Origin: Hyphomicrobium sp.
GTDB lineage: Bacteria; Pseudomonadota; Alphaproteobacteria; Rhizobiales; Hyphomicrobiaceae
Direction of reading: 5' to 3'
DNA: 64,000 nt
Assembly: GCA_016793445.1 (NCBI GenBank)
Contig: JAEUME010000005.1
Coordinates: 310,001 to 374,000 of the forward strand
Positions 18,329-26,780 of this stretch are shown piece after piece (position 1 is the first letter of the stretch; the number at the start of each line of letters is the position of its first letter). Under the pieces are notes generated by a model. It was given only the letters and a program-made list of their open reading frames with translations. It made no database searches and was not told the origin of the DNA. A program made the translations under genes and the position numbers.

Positions 18329-19513
18329 ATGGCTGTGATCGGCCCAGGCCGTCAGCTTTTTGCGGGCGTGGTTCTTCTGGTGCTGCTTGAAGTCTGCTCC
18401 TGGCCAGGCGCGCGTGCGCAGCAATCGTCTGTGCCCGACGTGATCGAGACAAAAGCGGATCTCGGCGGCGCACTGTTTGCCGATCGTAACCTGTCCTTCA
18501 GCCGCAGGCAGAACTGCGTCAGCTGCCACTCACCAGAGCTGGCCTTCACCGATCCGCGACAACTGGGAGCGGTGCAGGGCGCAGTCTCCAGGGGGAACGA
18601 CGGACGCGCGCTTGGCGACCGCAATGCGCCGACGCTGGGCTATGCCTCCTTGACACCGCCGTTTCATTTCAATTCCGCAGGCCAGCCGGTTGGAGGCATG
18701 TTTCACGATGGCCGCGCGGCGGACTTGCCGGTGCAGGCCGGGGCTCCCTTGATCAATCCGGTGGAGATGGGCATGCCGGACAGAGCAAGCGTGGTAGCGC
18801 GGCTGAGAGAGAACCCGTCCTATCTCGCCGCGTTCACCCGCTTGTTCGGCCCATCGGCGCTCGATGACGAGGACACGGCCTTCGCCGCGTTCGGGAAAGC
18901 GCTTGCGGCGTTCGAGAGTTCCCAAACTTTCGCCCCCTTCGATTCAAAATACGACCGCGCTTTGCGTGGCGAAGCTGTTCTCAGCGACGAGGAGGAGGCA
19001 GGGCGCGCCCTCTTTTTTGATTCCCAACGCAGCAGTTGCAGCCGGTGTCATGCCCGGTTGTCGGAAGATAAAAACAGGGAAACGTTCTCCAACGCGCGCT
19101 ATTTCAATCTCGGCGTTCCAGAAAATACGAATGTGCGCGGCCTGAACGGCAAAGCGGGAACCGTGGATCATGGCCTGATGCAGAACCCGGCCGCGGCCAC
19201 GCAAAGCTCCGCGGGTAAGTTCAAGGTTCCCACGTTGCGCAACGTCGCGATAACCGGTCCCTACATGCACAACGGCGTCTTTCAGGAGTTGCGCACTGCC
19301 ATCTTGTTCCACGACCGGTTCAATGGCGGCGCGCAGCAGGAGGCCCGCAATCCCGAAACCGGCCAACCCTGGGCTGGGCCTGAGGTTGCCGCGAACGTCG
19401 AGACTGCGCTGCTCACCTCCCCGCCGCTGGGCGAGGCCGAGATCAAGGCGCTGATCGCGTTTCTCTCCACGCTCACCGACCAGCGCTATGAGCACTTGGT
19501 TTCGGTCCCTTGA
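18329..19513 (+). CDS. di-heme cytochrome c peroxidase / MauG family protein
   Basis: This 394-residue secreted protein has a signal peptide ending near WPGARAQ. It has two c-type heme sites, CVSCH at residues 63-67 and CSRCH at 237-241. The block KFKVPTLRNVAITGPYMHNGVFQEL near the C-terminus is the conserved heme-pocket segment of the family. Members either reduce hydrogen peroxide or, like MauG and MbnH, oxidise residues of a partner protein. The close linkage to a TonB receptor and a small secreted protein makes a partner-modifying role attractive but unproven. It starts 1 base after the upstream stop codon, with no separate ribosome site visible. Confidence 0.88.
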   Translation: MAVIGPGRQLFAGVVLLVLLEVCSWPGARAQQSSVPDVIETKADLGGALFADRNLSFSRRQNCVSCHSPELAFTDPRQLGAVQGAVSRGNDGRALGDRNAPTLGYASLTPPFHFNSAGQPVGGMFHDGRAADLPVQAGAPLINPVEMGMPDRASVVARLRENPSYLAAFTRLFGPSALDDEDTAFAAFGKALAAFESSQTFAPFDSKYDRALRGEAVLSDEEEAGRALFFDSQRSSCSRCHARLSEDKNRETFSNARYFNLGVPENTNVRGLNGKAGTVDHGLMQNPAAATQSSAGKFKVPTLRNVAITGPYMHNGVFQELRTAILFHDRFNGGAQQEARNPETGQPWAGPEVAANVETALLTSPPLGEAEIKALIAFLSTLTDQRYEHLVSVP

Positions 19514-19535
19514 CGCCAGTGCGCTTTGCGACCCT

Positions 19536-19706
19536 ACAGAGCTACTCTTTTCCTCTCCCGGGACGAGAGAGGATGTCGCGAAGCGACAGGTGAGGGACTT
19601 CAGCATGTGGCGTTGATTGCGACAGCCCCTCATCCGCCCCTTCGGGGCACCTTCTCCCGACGGGAGAAGGAAGTGAACTGAGTCCATGGGATTGCAGCGG
19701 TTGTAG
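19536..19706 (+). repeat. dispersed intergenic repeat, copy 1
   Basis: About 170 bases match a second copy at 51432-51600 in the same orientation, with small differences. Shared blocks include CAGGTGAGGGACTTCAGC and a stretch around CCGCCCCTTCGGGGCACCTT. The unit has nested hairpins: CCTCTCCCG with its inverted partner, CCCCTTCGGGG, and CTTCTCCC/GGGAGAAG. It has no reading frame and lies downstream of the peroxidase gene, where it could also act as a transcription stop or mRNA-stabilising hairpin. Confidence 0.85.
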
Positions 19707-19715
19707 ATGCGAGCG

Positions 19716-20834
19716 TTAGGCCGTCTGGCCGCCGCATGAGCTGCCCGCCCCGGCCGTGCAGCCGAAGCAATGGCGCGCGGTGACGATTGTGCGCGCATGC
19801 CAGCGCGCCTCGTCAAAGTTCTCGATGTGTGCGTTGGAGGCAGGCGCCAGCTTCAAGTCCAGCATCTGGTTGAAGTCGCAGTCGTAGAGGGCGCCGTCCC
19901 AGCCCACCGACAACGTGTTGCGGCACATCAAGCCGTCCACGGCGCCAGGATTGAAGGCAGCGACGAGCCGCTCCATGTAGGCCGTGAGATTGCCGGAGGT
20001 TTCGAGCCATTCCAGGAAGCGCGAGATCGGCATGTTGTTGAGAACGAACAGCCGGTCGAACGTGACGCCATGCTCGCGCAACAAGGATTGACGCCACTCT
20101 CTTTCGGCCGTCGCCTGGGATGCGCCGAGGAAGGCGCCGGAGGGGTTGGAGACAAGCGTGAGCCGGTGCGCGGGATCGCCCGTGCCGTAGCCGGCGGCAT
20201 TCAGCATCGTCATCGCCTTCATCGACTTTTCAAACACGCCAGCGCCGCGCTGGGAATCGGTATTGGGGCGGCGGTAGTGCGGAAGCGAGGCGACGATCTC
20301 CACGTTGCGTTCCGCTAGCCAGTCGATGAGGCCAGCGTTGCGCGGCACCAGCAGGATGGTGAGATTGCAGCGATCCATGACGTGCTTGCCGGCCTTGACT
20401 GCCGCCTCGACGATGTCGCGAAAGCGCGGGTGCAGCTCAGGCGCGCCGCCGGTGAGATCGACAGTCGTCGCGGTGCTGAGCTTGATGGCTGCGATCACGT
20501 GCTCGACCGTCTCGTCGCTCATCATGGCGTCGGTACGGTCAGGGCCGGCGTCGACGTGGCAGTGGCGGCAGGCCATGTTGCACAGCTTGCCGAGGTTCAC
20601 TTGGAAGATCTCGAGCTTTGCGGGCCGCAGAACGCCACCCGTCAGATCCTCGAACGTGACCTGGCGTCCCTCCCGTTCGAGCGGCAGGGCGCCGAGCATG
20701 GCGAGTTGCGCGCTCGTGGAGGCCAACGGCGCATGGCGGCGCTGCAGGCTTTGGGCCGCGCGCGGCGACTGTGCGTCGGCCGCGACGGCGTCGGCCACCT
20801 CCTTGAACCGGCGGGGCGGGATAATCTCCGTCAT
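19716..20834 (-). CDS. arsS: arsenosugar biosynthesis radical SAM protein ArsS
   Basis: This 372-residue radical-SAM enzyme has the cluster motif CNMACRHCHVDAGP, then DLTGGAPELHPRF. A C-terminal cysteine-rich part follows (LMCRNTLSVGWDGALYDCDF, and HCFGCTAGAGSSCGG at the very end) that probably carries a further iron-sulfur cluster. ArsS transfers a deoxyadenosyl group to dimethylated arsenic on the way to arsenosugars. Its start abuts the stop of the peroxidase-like partner gene, so they form an operon. The methyltransferase ArsM that normally acts before it is not in the window. Confidence 0.94.
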   Translation of the reverse strand: MTEIIPPRRFKEVADAVAADAQSPRAAQSLQRRHAPLASTSAQLAMLGALPLEREGRQVTFEDLTGGVLRPAKLEIFQVNLGKLCNMACRHCHVDAGPDRTDAMMSDETVEHVIAAIKLSTATTVDLTGGAPELHPRFRDIVEAAVKAGKHVMDRCNLTILLVPRNAGLIDWLAERNVEIVASLPHYRRPNTDSQRGAGVFEKSMKAMTMLNAAGYGTGDPAHRLTLVSNPSGAFLGASQATAEREWRQSLLREHGVTFDRLFVLNNMPISRFLEWLETSGNLTAYMERLVAAFNPGAVDGLMCRNTLSVGWDGALYDCDFNQMLDLKLAPASNAHIENFDEARWHARTIVTARHCFGCTAGAGSSCGGQTA

Positions 20835-21167
20835 TTACATCCCCAGCTTGCCGGCTTTTTCGCGCATCTGCATGCCATGAACGAGCGACGCGCCGCCACG
20901 GATCGCAACCGCCACATGGAGGGCTTCCGTCATCTGCTCGATGTCAGCGCCTTTCTGCTGGCAGTCCTGGGTGTAGGCATCGATACAGTAGGGGCACTGG
21001 ACGGCGTGAGCGACGGCGAGCGCGATCACGCTCTTCTCGCGTGCGGTCAGCGCGCCGTCGGCGAACACCGCGCCATAGTACTCGAAGAATTTCTTGCCAA
21101 TCTCAGGCTGCACGTCGGCGATCTTGCCGAAATCCGCCAAATGCTGCGTATTGTAATAACCAGCCAT
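20835..21167 (-). CDS. arsenosugar biosynthesis-associated peroxidase-like protein
   Basis: This 110-residue member of the carboxymuconolactone decarboxylase / AhpD-like family begins MAGYYNTQHLADFGKIADVQ and contains the paired cysteines CPYC followed by IDAYTQDCQQKG, as in AhpD-like redox proteins. The ATG at 21167 has GGAG about 8 bases upstream. The stop codon directly precedes the arsS start. This small protein is a regular neighbour of arsS; its precise reaction is not established. Confidence 0.92.
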   Translation of the reverse strand: MAGYYNTQHLADFGKIADVQPEIGKKFFEYYGAVFADGALTAREKSVIALAVAHAVQCPYCIDAYTQDCQQKGADIEQMTEALHVAVAIRGGASLVHGMQMREKAGKLGM

Positions 21168-21301
21168 GTGTAGTCTCCGGATTGATTTACCGCCGTGGTA
21201 CGAGAAGGATGGTGCACTGTGCACGAGCAAGGGCGAAAGGCCAAGCCCGGCACTGTGAGCTGAAACCGGGCCTGTCGAGATACGCCGCGGCTAGGCCTTT
21301 G

Positions 21302-21769
21302 TTACACTGTGGCGGGATCGCTGCTTGTATGCAGGCTCTCGCGGCCGGCGCCCGTATGTGCCGTCTTAGCCCAGTGGTGGGGACGGCGGATAAGCTCTGC
21401 AAGGGCCACATAGGCAGCCGCCGAGATCATCAGCCAATAGACCGGAAGTCCTACGGTGGAGCGCACCAGCCAGCCCTTGGCGCGCTGGCGCGCGCACAAT
21501 GCACCGAGCGCGATGGCGCTGACATAGCTCGTCACGACGTTGAACGCGCACAACACCCACATCGCGGCTTGCCATCCCGGCTGCATTGAGGGCAACAGCG
21601 GCCCGCCTTGCGCGAACTGATAGGCAAGAATGGCATAGAAGACAGGATGCACGAGCGCCGACAGAATCAACCCGCCGAAGATCATCTGGAACCCCAGAAA
21701 TGCCATCGGTCCCAGATCGCGCAACAACCGGGCGGGACTGCGCATGTGAACGAGGTAGGTCTGCATCCA
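21302..21769 (-). pseudogene. C-terminal part of a membrane glycosyltransferase, split by the integrated element
   Basis: This frame encodes the last ~151 residues of a family 2 glycosyltransferase whose first 408 residues lie at 43607-44827. It begins in the attachment core with GWMQT and continues YLVHMRSPARLLRDLGPM. It then shows three hydrophobic segments and the typical ending LPVYWLMISAAAYVALAELI followed by RRPHHWAKTAHTG. Joining the two halves across the 9-bp core restores one uninterrupted frame of about 559 residues. The element supplies a GTG and an in-frame lead, but this piece alone has only membrane helices and no catalytic motif. Confidence 0.9.
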
Positions 21770-21779
21770 ACCTTTAATT
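21751..21779 (+). other. attL junction of the integrated element
   Basis: The 9-bp core CTGCATCCA (21761-21769) is flanked on the chromosome side by CGAGGTAGGT and on the element side by ACCTTTAATT. The same core occurs at 43607-43615. The element-side arms at the two ends are exact inverted copies of each other, as expected for a tyrosine-recombinase core site. Confidence 0.9.
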
Positions 21780-21832
21780 ATATGCTTAACCACTGGTTTT
21801 ACTGCATTAATATTTGACTTATCGGCAAATTT

Positions 21833-21874
21833 GGGTCACAATTCCACTTGGTTCGGGTCACTTTCTGGGTCACA
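21833..21874 (+). repeat. three GGGTCAC direct repeats inside the left end
   Basis: GGGTCAC occurs at 21833, 21855 and 21867, all in the same direction, 64-106 bases inside the attL core and just before the integrase gene. A matching trio lies inside the right end. They fit arm-type binding sites of the integrase; a role as operator for the integrase gene is also possible. Confidence 0.7.
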
Positions 21875-21898
21875 CAGCCAGTCCGCGAGGTATCCTGT

Positions 21899-23506
21899 AT
21901 GCGCTATGTTGTGAAGGTCGGGGGCACTTTCCATTACCGGCGACGTGTGCCGGAAGACCTTTCAAATTTGCTTGGCAAGAACTGGTGGAAACAGTCCTTG
22001 AAGACAAGCAATCAGCACGCGGCTGAAGTGGGCGCTCGTGCGCTTGGGGCGCTGCACGATCAAGAAATCGCCCGCTTGCGAAGCCTACCACCGCCTGATC
22101 GTACCACGCTACTCGCAGTGCAGTCGGAGGCGGCTCGCGACCGAGCCGACATCCTCAAACATGACGAACGCACCTCGGCAGCAGAACTCGGTGATGCACG
22201 TAAAGACGCGGACGCACTAGAATTGCAGGTGCTCGCCGCCGCCGAACTGCAATTGGGCAAGCTGGATTTGGCAAGTCGGAAGTTAATCGATAACGCTGGA
22301 GGATTGAGAGCCTTCATTCAGAGAACCGAGCGTGTAACAGACTTCTTGCAAGCACAACGGATCGCTTTGGGGCTGAATGAGGCCGCGCCAGGAGTTAATG
22401 CAGATTACGACACTGAGAAGCAAAGGCACGATTGGGAATTTGAGAGTGCCCGCCTTGCCAAAGCTCACGCTATTGTCGAGAGGCTCGGACTGAAAGCGAC
22501 GGCGCTCGCGGACGACCCGAACAATCCACGCATTACTGCTGCAATGGAAGAGTGGTTTAAAGAGCGAAAGCAAGGCAAGGCGGCCCTAAAGCGTCATCGT
22601 GTTGCAGTAAACCGTTTTGTTGAACTTTTTGGCGACACCCCGGTTCGTTCGATTACTCGCGACATGGTCAAAAAATATCGGGAAACAATCGAGAACTTAA
22701 CGGACCATCGCCTTTTACCCGCAAACGAGCGCGGCGGCTTACGCAGTTATGAAGACCTGCCAAAAGTAAGCGCTCCAACGGTCAATCGTCACCTAATAAC
22801 TATAAAGGCCCTTCTTCGCTTCTGTGCCGAAGATAAGAATTGGATACCGAAGAATGTTGCCACGGGCATCAAACCACCGAAGGATTTGCGTCCCAAAGCC
22901 AGCAAAAGACGATCTATGACCCGCGAAGAGCGTTGTCAGCTACTTGCGCGGGCCGTCGCTGAGTATGGAATTGATTCCGAGCGCGCATGGTTGATCAAGA
23001 TCGCTGCATACACCGGCTCTAGGTTGGGAGAAGTAGCGCAGCTGGCTCGCGAGAATGTAAAGCGCGTAGAAGGGATTTGGGTGATTGAGTTTGACGATCT
23101 TGACGGACGACATCTGAAGACTCGGTCGTCAGTGCGAACCACACCATTGCATTCTGCGATCCGGGACGACTTCCTCGCGTGGATGCAAAAGACCAAAGAT
23201 AAGAACACCACTACCAAAACGCGGGTGTTCAGCTCCTTCATTGCAGATGAAGATGGAAGGTACTCTACCCGACTGTCAGGTGATATGGGACGGCTAATGG
23301 ACCGCGCCGGGCTCCCCGATCCCCGACTAGTCATGCACTCATTCCGCCACTCCCTGAAGGTGGCAATGGCTGATGACGGAATTGATGGTGAATATCGCCG
23401 ACTAATCGTTGGTCACGCCCCGCGAGACACGCACGAGATGGATTATGAAAAGCCAAGCATGGCCGCGATAGCGCGTGAATTCGAAAAGATGAAGCCGCTT
23501 TTTTAA
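21899..23506 (+). CDS. tyrosine site-specific integrase with DUF6538-like N-terminus
   Basis: This 535-residue integrase starts MRYVVKVGGTFHYRRRVPED, the DUF6538-type N-terminal segment of phage/island integrases. A core-binding region lies near residues 210-330. The catalytic domain has Arg375 (GSRLGE), His480 and Arg483 (HSFRHS), His506 (VGHAPR) and the nucleophile Tyr516 (MDYEKP). All five expected residues are present, so it should be active. It lies next to attL and reads inward. A TTG 51 bases upstream would add residues encoded by the GGGTCAC repeats and is disfavoured. Confidence 0.95.
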   Translation: MRYVVKVGGTFHYRRRVPEDLSNLLGKNWWKQSLKTSNQHAAEVGARALGALHDQEIARLRSLPPPDRTTLLAVQSEAARDRADILKHDERTSAAELGDARKDADALELQVLAAAELQLGKLDLASRKLIDNAGGLRAFIQRTERVTDFLQAQRIALGLNEAAPGVNADYDTEKQRHDWEFESARLAKAHAIVERLGLKATALADDPNNPRITAAMEEWFKERKQGKAALKRHRVAVNRFVELFGDTPVRSITRDMVKKYRETIENLTDHRLLPANERGGLRSYEDLPKVSAPTVNRHLITIKALLRFCAEDKNWIPKNVATGIKPPKDLRPKASKRRSMTREERCQLLARAVAEYGIDSERAWLIKIAAYTGSRLGEVAQLARENVKRVEGIWVIEFDDLDGRHLKTRSSVRTTPLHSAIRDDFLAWMQKTKDKNTTTKTRVFSSFIADEDGRYSTRLSGDMGRLMDRAGLPDPRLVMHSFRHSLKVAMADDGIDGEYRRLIVGHAPRDTHEMDYEKPSMAAIAREFEKMKPLF

Positions 23507-23636
23507 AAGGCGCAATTCGCCGAAGCGCTGCTTGAATAATCCCTATTCGAATACCACGAATAACTGAACAGCCACTTGACACTCGTCAACACTCTTCCCA
23601 TATGCGGTACTATGTTACCTCACATGGAGAAGCCCG

Positions 23637-24026
23637 ATGACGAAATACACGAATGCCGAAATGACCCGACTACGCAACGCGGTCTTAGAGAAGGTGTACC
23701 CTCTCGCGCTGAAGCATCGGCTCAGCCCAGCGCAATTGGAAGATGTCACTCAACGAATCGTGGCGAGCGGTAAGGTCTTTCTGACCGCCGACGATAAGAT
23801 CACGGGTTACGAAGTTGAGTTCTTGATCGACGAACTGCGATCCGATCCCAAGAACGCTCATCTGTTCCGCCCGGCAAGTGAAGACCCGAAAGCCCAGAGC
23901 GATGAGTTTCAGACGCGCTTTGGTATGTCGAAAGCCGAATTCGACAAACTCACACCGCGCCAGCGGCTGGAAAAGGCCAACGAAGAGCTAGCTAAGGCGG
24001 AAACGCCTAAGCGGAAGCGAGGCTGA
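23637..24026 (+). CDS. hypothetical protein upstream of and coupled to XRE regulator
   Basis: This 129-residue, highly charged, mostly helical protein carries no signal peptide or membrane segment. A GGAGAAG ribosome site precedes the ATG at 23637. The C-terminus is lysine/arginine-rich (AKAETPKRKRG). Its stop codon is 1 base from the start of the XRE regulator gene, so the two are co-translated. I do not recognise the family. The arrangement would fit a toxin-antitoxin or regulator-partner pair, but nothing in the sequence shows toxicity. Confidence 0.7.
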   Translation: MTKYTNAEMTRLRNAVLEKVYPLALKHRLSPAQLEDVTQRIVASGKVFLTADDKITGYEVEFLIDELRSDPKNAHLFRPASEDPKAQSDEFQTRFGMSKAEFDKLTPRQRLEKANEELAKAETPKRKRG

Positions 24027-24027
24027 A

Positions 24028-24435
24028 ATGATAGGCTCAACACTGCATGATTGTCGCCGCTCCAAAGGGGATACGATGCGCTCGCTCGCGTCGAAGGCTG
24101 GCGTGAGTCACGAAGCCGTCAGCCGGATCGAAGAGGGGCGGGGCGAATTTGAAACACTTGAGAGAGTTGCCAGCGCACTCGGTTTCGACGTTCGGCTCTT
24201 TATAAAGGAGACCGGCGAACTATTGCTTTTCGCTTTGGATGAACCAGACATCGGAAAGCGCCTGCGGGCCTATAGGGAAAAGCTTCTGAAGCCGACGAAA
24301 CGCTGCGCGCGTGGCGAACTGGACGTTCGCGCCATCAACGCGATTGAGAATCGCTCGTCACGTGCAAGATATTCCGCTGTCCAAAGATATGCTGAAGTGC
24401 TTGGCCTCACTCTTGGCCTGACACGTCGAATCTGA
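24028..24435 (+). CDS. XRE-family DNA-binding regulator with two helix-turn-helix domains
   Basis: This 135-residue protein has an N-terminal HTH (TMRSLASKAGVSHEAVSRIE, then EGRGEFETLERVASALGFDV). A second, more diverged HTH-like unit lies in the C-terminal half (KRCARGELDVRAINAIENRS with a following YAEVLGLTLGL). It probably controls the element's replication genes downstream or the integrase upstream. The start ATG follows the previous stop codon by 1 base. Confidence 0.85.
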   Translation: MIGSTLHDCRRSKGDTMRSLASKAGVSHEAVSRIEEGRGEFETLERVASALGFDVRLFIKETGELLLFALDEPDIGKRLRAYREKLLKPTKRCARGELDVRAINAIENRSSRARYSAVQRYAEVLGLTLGLTRRI

Positions 24436-24812
24436 AGCCGGGTTCCACCGCCCACTAGCAAGCCTCTCGCTCCCCGTTTTCCAACGGATCGGCGAGCCCA
24501 CTTGGCTCGGTGTGCCCACGTTCGCCGCGATAAATTCCGACCAGTGAAGAATGCAACAATTTTGTGACATTGCAACACATTGAAGTTGGTCGCAAATTTG
24601 CAACACGCCTAGTATTCGGACAGAAAACTCAAGTCTAAATCGAATGTAGCAGGGTGCCCTTGACAAAAATAGTTAACCATACCACGTGCATAGGACAATG
24701 ATATTGCGTGACAATTCCGGTTGTTGTTAACCTTTCTTAACGATGTGTCCGATTTGCATCATGTAAATTATTGTGGTAAAGTCAAATTTAAGTACGGAAG
24801 TTAGGAGTTATC
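24436..24812 (+). promoter_or_regulatory. AT-rich control region before the replication genes
   Basis: These 377 bases contain no convincing gene. GCAACA is repeated at 24553, 24572 and 24600, and GTTAACC occurs at 24672 and 24726. A TTGACA at 24660 could be a -35 box, but no -10 at normal spacing is evident. A TTAGGAG ribosome site precedes the next gene. The repeats are candidates for regulator or initiator binding, by position only. Confidence 0.4.
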
Positions 24813-25322
24813 ATGAGTAACACTTCAAGTAATGTCGAGTTTACCGAAGACGACGGCTCGGAACTGCATACTTTTGTGTGCGATGAGGGTGGCGTAAGGC
24901 GTTGGTTTCGCCAACGCTCCCGGGAAGATTGGACAGAAGACGTTCAGAACGACTATCCGAATGATGGCGTGAAACTCGTTCATGTGCGCGTAAACAACGG
25001 CTGGGACTTGTTGGAGGAAGACGGCACAGCAACTCTTCGCAACAAGCCGTCAGCATTCGACAGCACCGGCGTTTGCCAAATCATGCTCAACGATCCCAAG
25101 GCAATTTATGTCTGTCTGGTGTCGGTCACTGAGCAGGCGAGAGCCGAACGCGCAAAAGCCTTGCTTACCCAGTTGCTCGCTCTCGGCGTCGGGGAAATTG
25201 CGGCCACTGAAATCACCTTCCGCTTGACCGTGGTTTCGGTCACGGAACGCGAACGTGCAAGGCAGGCACGTGGTGTTATCAAGCCGACGATGTCGCCTAC
25301 GCCGCTAAACGCAACGGGTTAA
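24813..25322 (+). CDS. hypothetical protein of the element's replication region
   Basis: This 169-residue soluble protein has an acidic N-terminal half containing VRRWFRQRSREDWTEDVQND. The C-terminal part has two similar segments (VCLVSVTEQARAERAKALL and LTVVSVTERERARQARGV), which look like an internal duplication. GGAG lies about 7 bases before the ATG. It is the first gene ahead of the primase and helicase genes and may be co-transcribed with them. I do not recognise the family. Confidence 0.65.
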   Translation: MSNTSSNVEFTEDDGSELHTFVCDEGGVRRWFRQRSREDWTEDVQNDYPNDGVKLVHVRVNNGWDLLEEDGTATLRNKPSAFDSTGVCQIMLNDPKAIYVCLVSVTEQARAERAKALLTQLLALGVGEIAATEITFRLTVVSVTERERARQARGVIKPTMSPTPLNATG

Positions 25323-25340
25323 GGCGCTCAGATAAGTACT

Positions 25341-25394
25341 GAAGAACTGACAAATCAACGAACTGACGAATAACGATTCAACGAACCGACGGAG
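25341..25394 (+). repeat. imperfect AACGAACTGACGAA direct repeats before the primase gene
   Basis: Three imperfect copies follow one another: GAAGAACTGACAAAT, CAACGAACTGACGAAT and CAACGAACCGACGGAG. They lie about 40 bases before the primase start and resemble a short iteron array. A role in replication initiation is inferred only from the position. Confidence 0.5.
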
Positions 25395-25435
25395 TCACAT
25401 CATGAAACAAAACACATGCAATAAAGGTACCTGTT

Positions 25436-26776
25436 ATGGAAGACAATTCACTTCACTTCCGCGACTCAATTGAAGTACTTGCGGAACGCAACGCACGACA
25501 CGACGACGCGGGGCCTGCATACCAGACCGCAGTCGCACGAGACATAACGAGCCAACACTATCGCAGTGTCACTTTTCCGACATTCGAGTCAGGTGTTAGG
25601 ACATGCCTAGCGGACTATAGCCACCTAGGCGAGACGAACCCCGTCCCCCAAAAACAAGATTGTAACGTCTACACGGCGGGTAGGCTTAGCGAAGCCGATC
25701 ACGGCAGCCCGCGAGTACAAGACAATGTCGAGCGTTTTGATACGCTCGTATATGATTTCGACAAAGGTTATGAGTCTGAAGAATGTCTGATTGCGAAATG
25801 CACGTCGCACGGCGTGCTTGCTGGGGCTGGGCCTTCCTATAATGACGGCATGACGAGTCATTTGTTGCCGTGGGAGACAACAAAAAGGTGCCGTAAGACC
25901 GGTGAGGAGATTCGCAGGCCGGGCAAATTTCAAAAGTTTTGCAATGGAAGAATACCGAGCGACGCCCTTGCGGGCGCATACGCTATCGAGGAAGAAGGCT
26001 ACGCACCGCACGCGATGAGCGATGCTTCGCTCGTGGGACAGCCCGTCATCGTATCCTCTAAGCGCGTAACAACGGTATATGTAAGAATAACTCACGGCCC
26101 GGTCGCCAAAGTCCGATTGATAATCTCTCTCAAGAAGCCTTTCAAACGGAAGAAGAACGAGAGTACGAAAGACTTCATTGCCCGTTACGTCGCATTCTAC
26201 CACGCAGTGGCAAGTATGTTGGGCCTAATGAATTATGATCGCTCGTGTGAAACGATAGAGCGCGCCTACTATGGTTTTGCTTCAAATCCCAATCGCACCG
26301 AACCTGTTCGCGCGGTCTTCTCGCGAGGCAAACCACTCGCTTTGAACGATCCCGCTTTGCTTGCTGAGTTGGCACGTACGGAACCTCAAGAAGAACCAGT
26401 CACCAAATCAGAGGTGCGTCCCAAAAAAGCGCCTCTAGAATTTTTGCGATCACTCAACCGATCTGACGAGACGGGATGCTTTGGGCGCGGCTTTCGAGGC
26501 TTTCTGGCAGCCGACGCAGCGGCTGACCTGTGGGACGATGCAACGGACAAGCGCGATAGCTCAGGTCTAGTCGCTATCGAGTGCCCATTCATCGATGAAC
26601 ATACGACTTCAAACCAGCCGGGTGTACGGCAACTTGCGATCTACAATGCACGAAGCCGCAACACCCTGCCCGTGTGCAAGTGTTTCAGCGATACATGCAA
26701 GGATCGCCCGTACGTTGAATTTTTGAATGCACTATTCGCTTCAGACGTTTTGAAAGTTAAGAAGTACAGAGGGTAA
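25436..26776 (+). CDS. archaeo-eukaryotic-type primase-like protein with zinc-finger C-terminus
   Basis: This 446-residue protein is tentatively a primase of the AEP superfamily. LVYDFDKG with Asp107 and Asp109 fits the metal-binding DxD pair. KVRLIISLKKPFK around residue 226 fits the arginine-bearing strand seen in viral and plasmid primases. Near the C-terminus, IECPFIDEHTTSNQ and LPVCKCFSDTCKDRPYVEFL form a Cys/His pattern common in primases linked to helicases. The following gene is such a helicase, 4 bases away. The part between residues 125 and 210 is unusual and matches nothing I know. A GTTATGG start context with weak ribosome site is used. Confidence 0.65.
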   Translation: MEDNSLHFRDSIEVLAERNARHDDAGPAYQTAVARDITSQHYRSVTFPTFESGVRTCLADYSHLGETNPVPQKQDCNVYTAGRLSEADHGSPRVQDNVERFDTLVYDFDKGYESEECLIAKCTSHGVLAGAGPSYNDGMTSHLLPWETTKRCRKTGEEIRRPGKFQKFCNGRIPSDALAGAYAIEEEGYAPHAMSDASLVGQPVIVSSKRVTTVYVRITHGPVAKVRLIISLKKPFKRKKNESTKDFIARYVAFYHAVASMLGLMNYDRSCETIERAYYGFASNPNRTEPVRAVFSRGKPLALNDPALLAELARTEPQEEPVTKSEVRPKKAPLEFLRSLNRSDETGCFGRGFRGFLAADAAADLWDDATDKRDSSGLVAIECPFIDEHTTSNQPGVRQLAIYNARSRNTLPVCKCFSDTCKDRPYVEFLNALFASDVLKVKKYRG

Positions 26777-26780
26777 TGAC

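Noticed and set aside
21187..21793. Frame at 21302-21793 as an independent membrane protein gene
   Set aside because: Its content is the C-terminus of the split glycosyltransferase, and its first residues come from the element side of attL.
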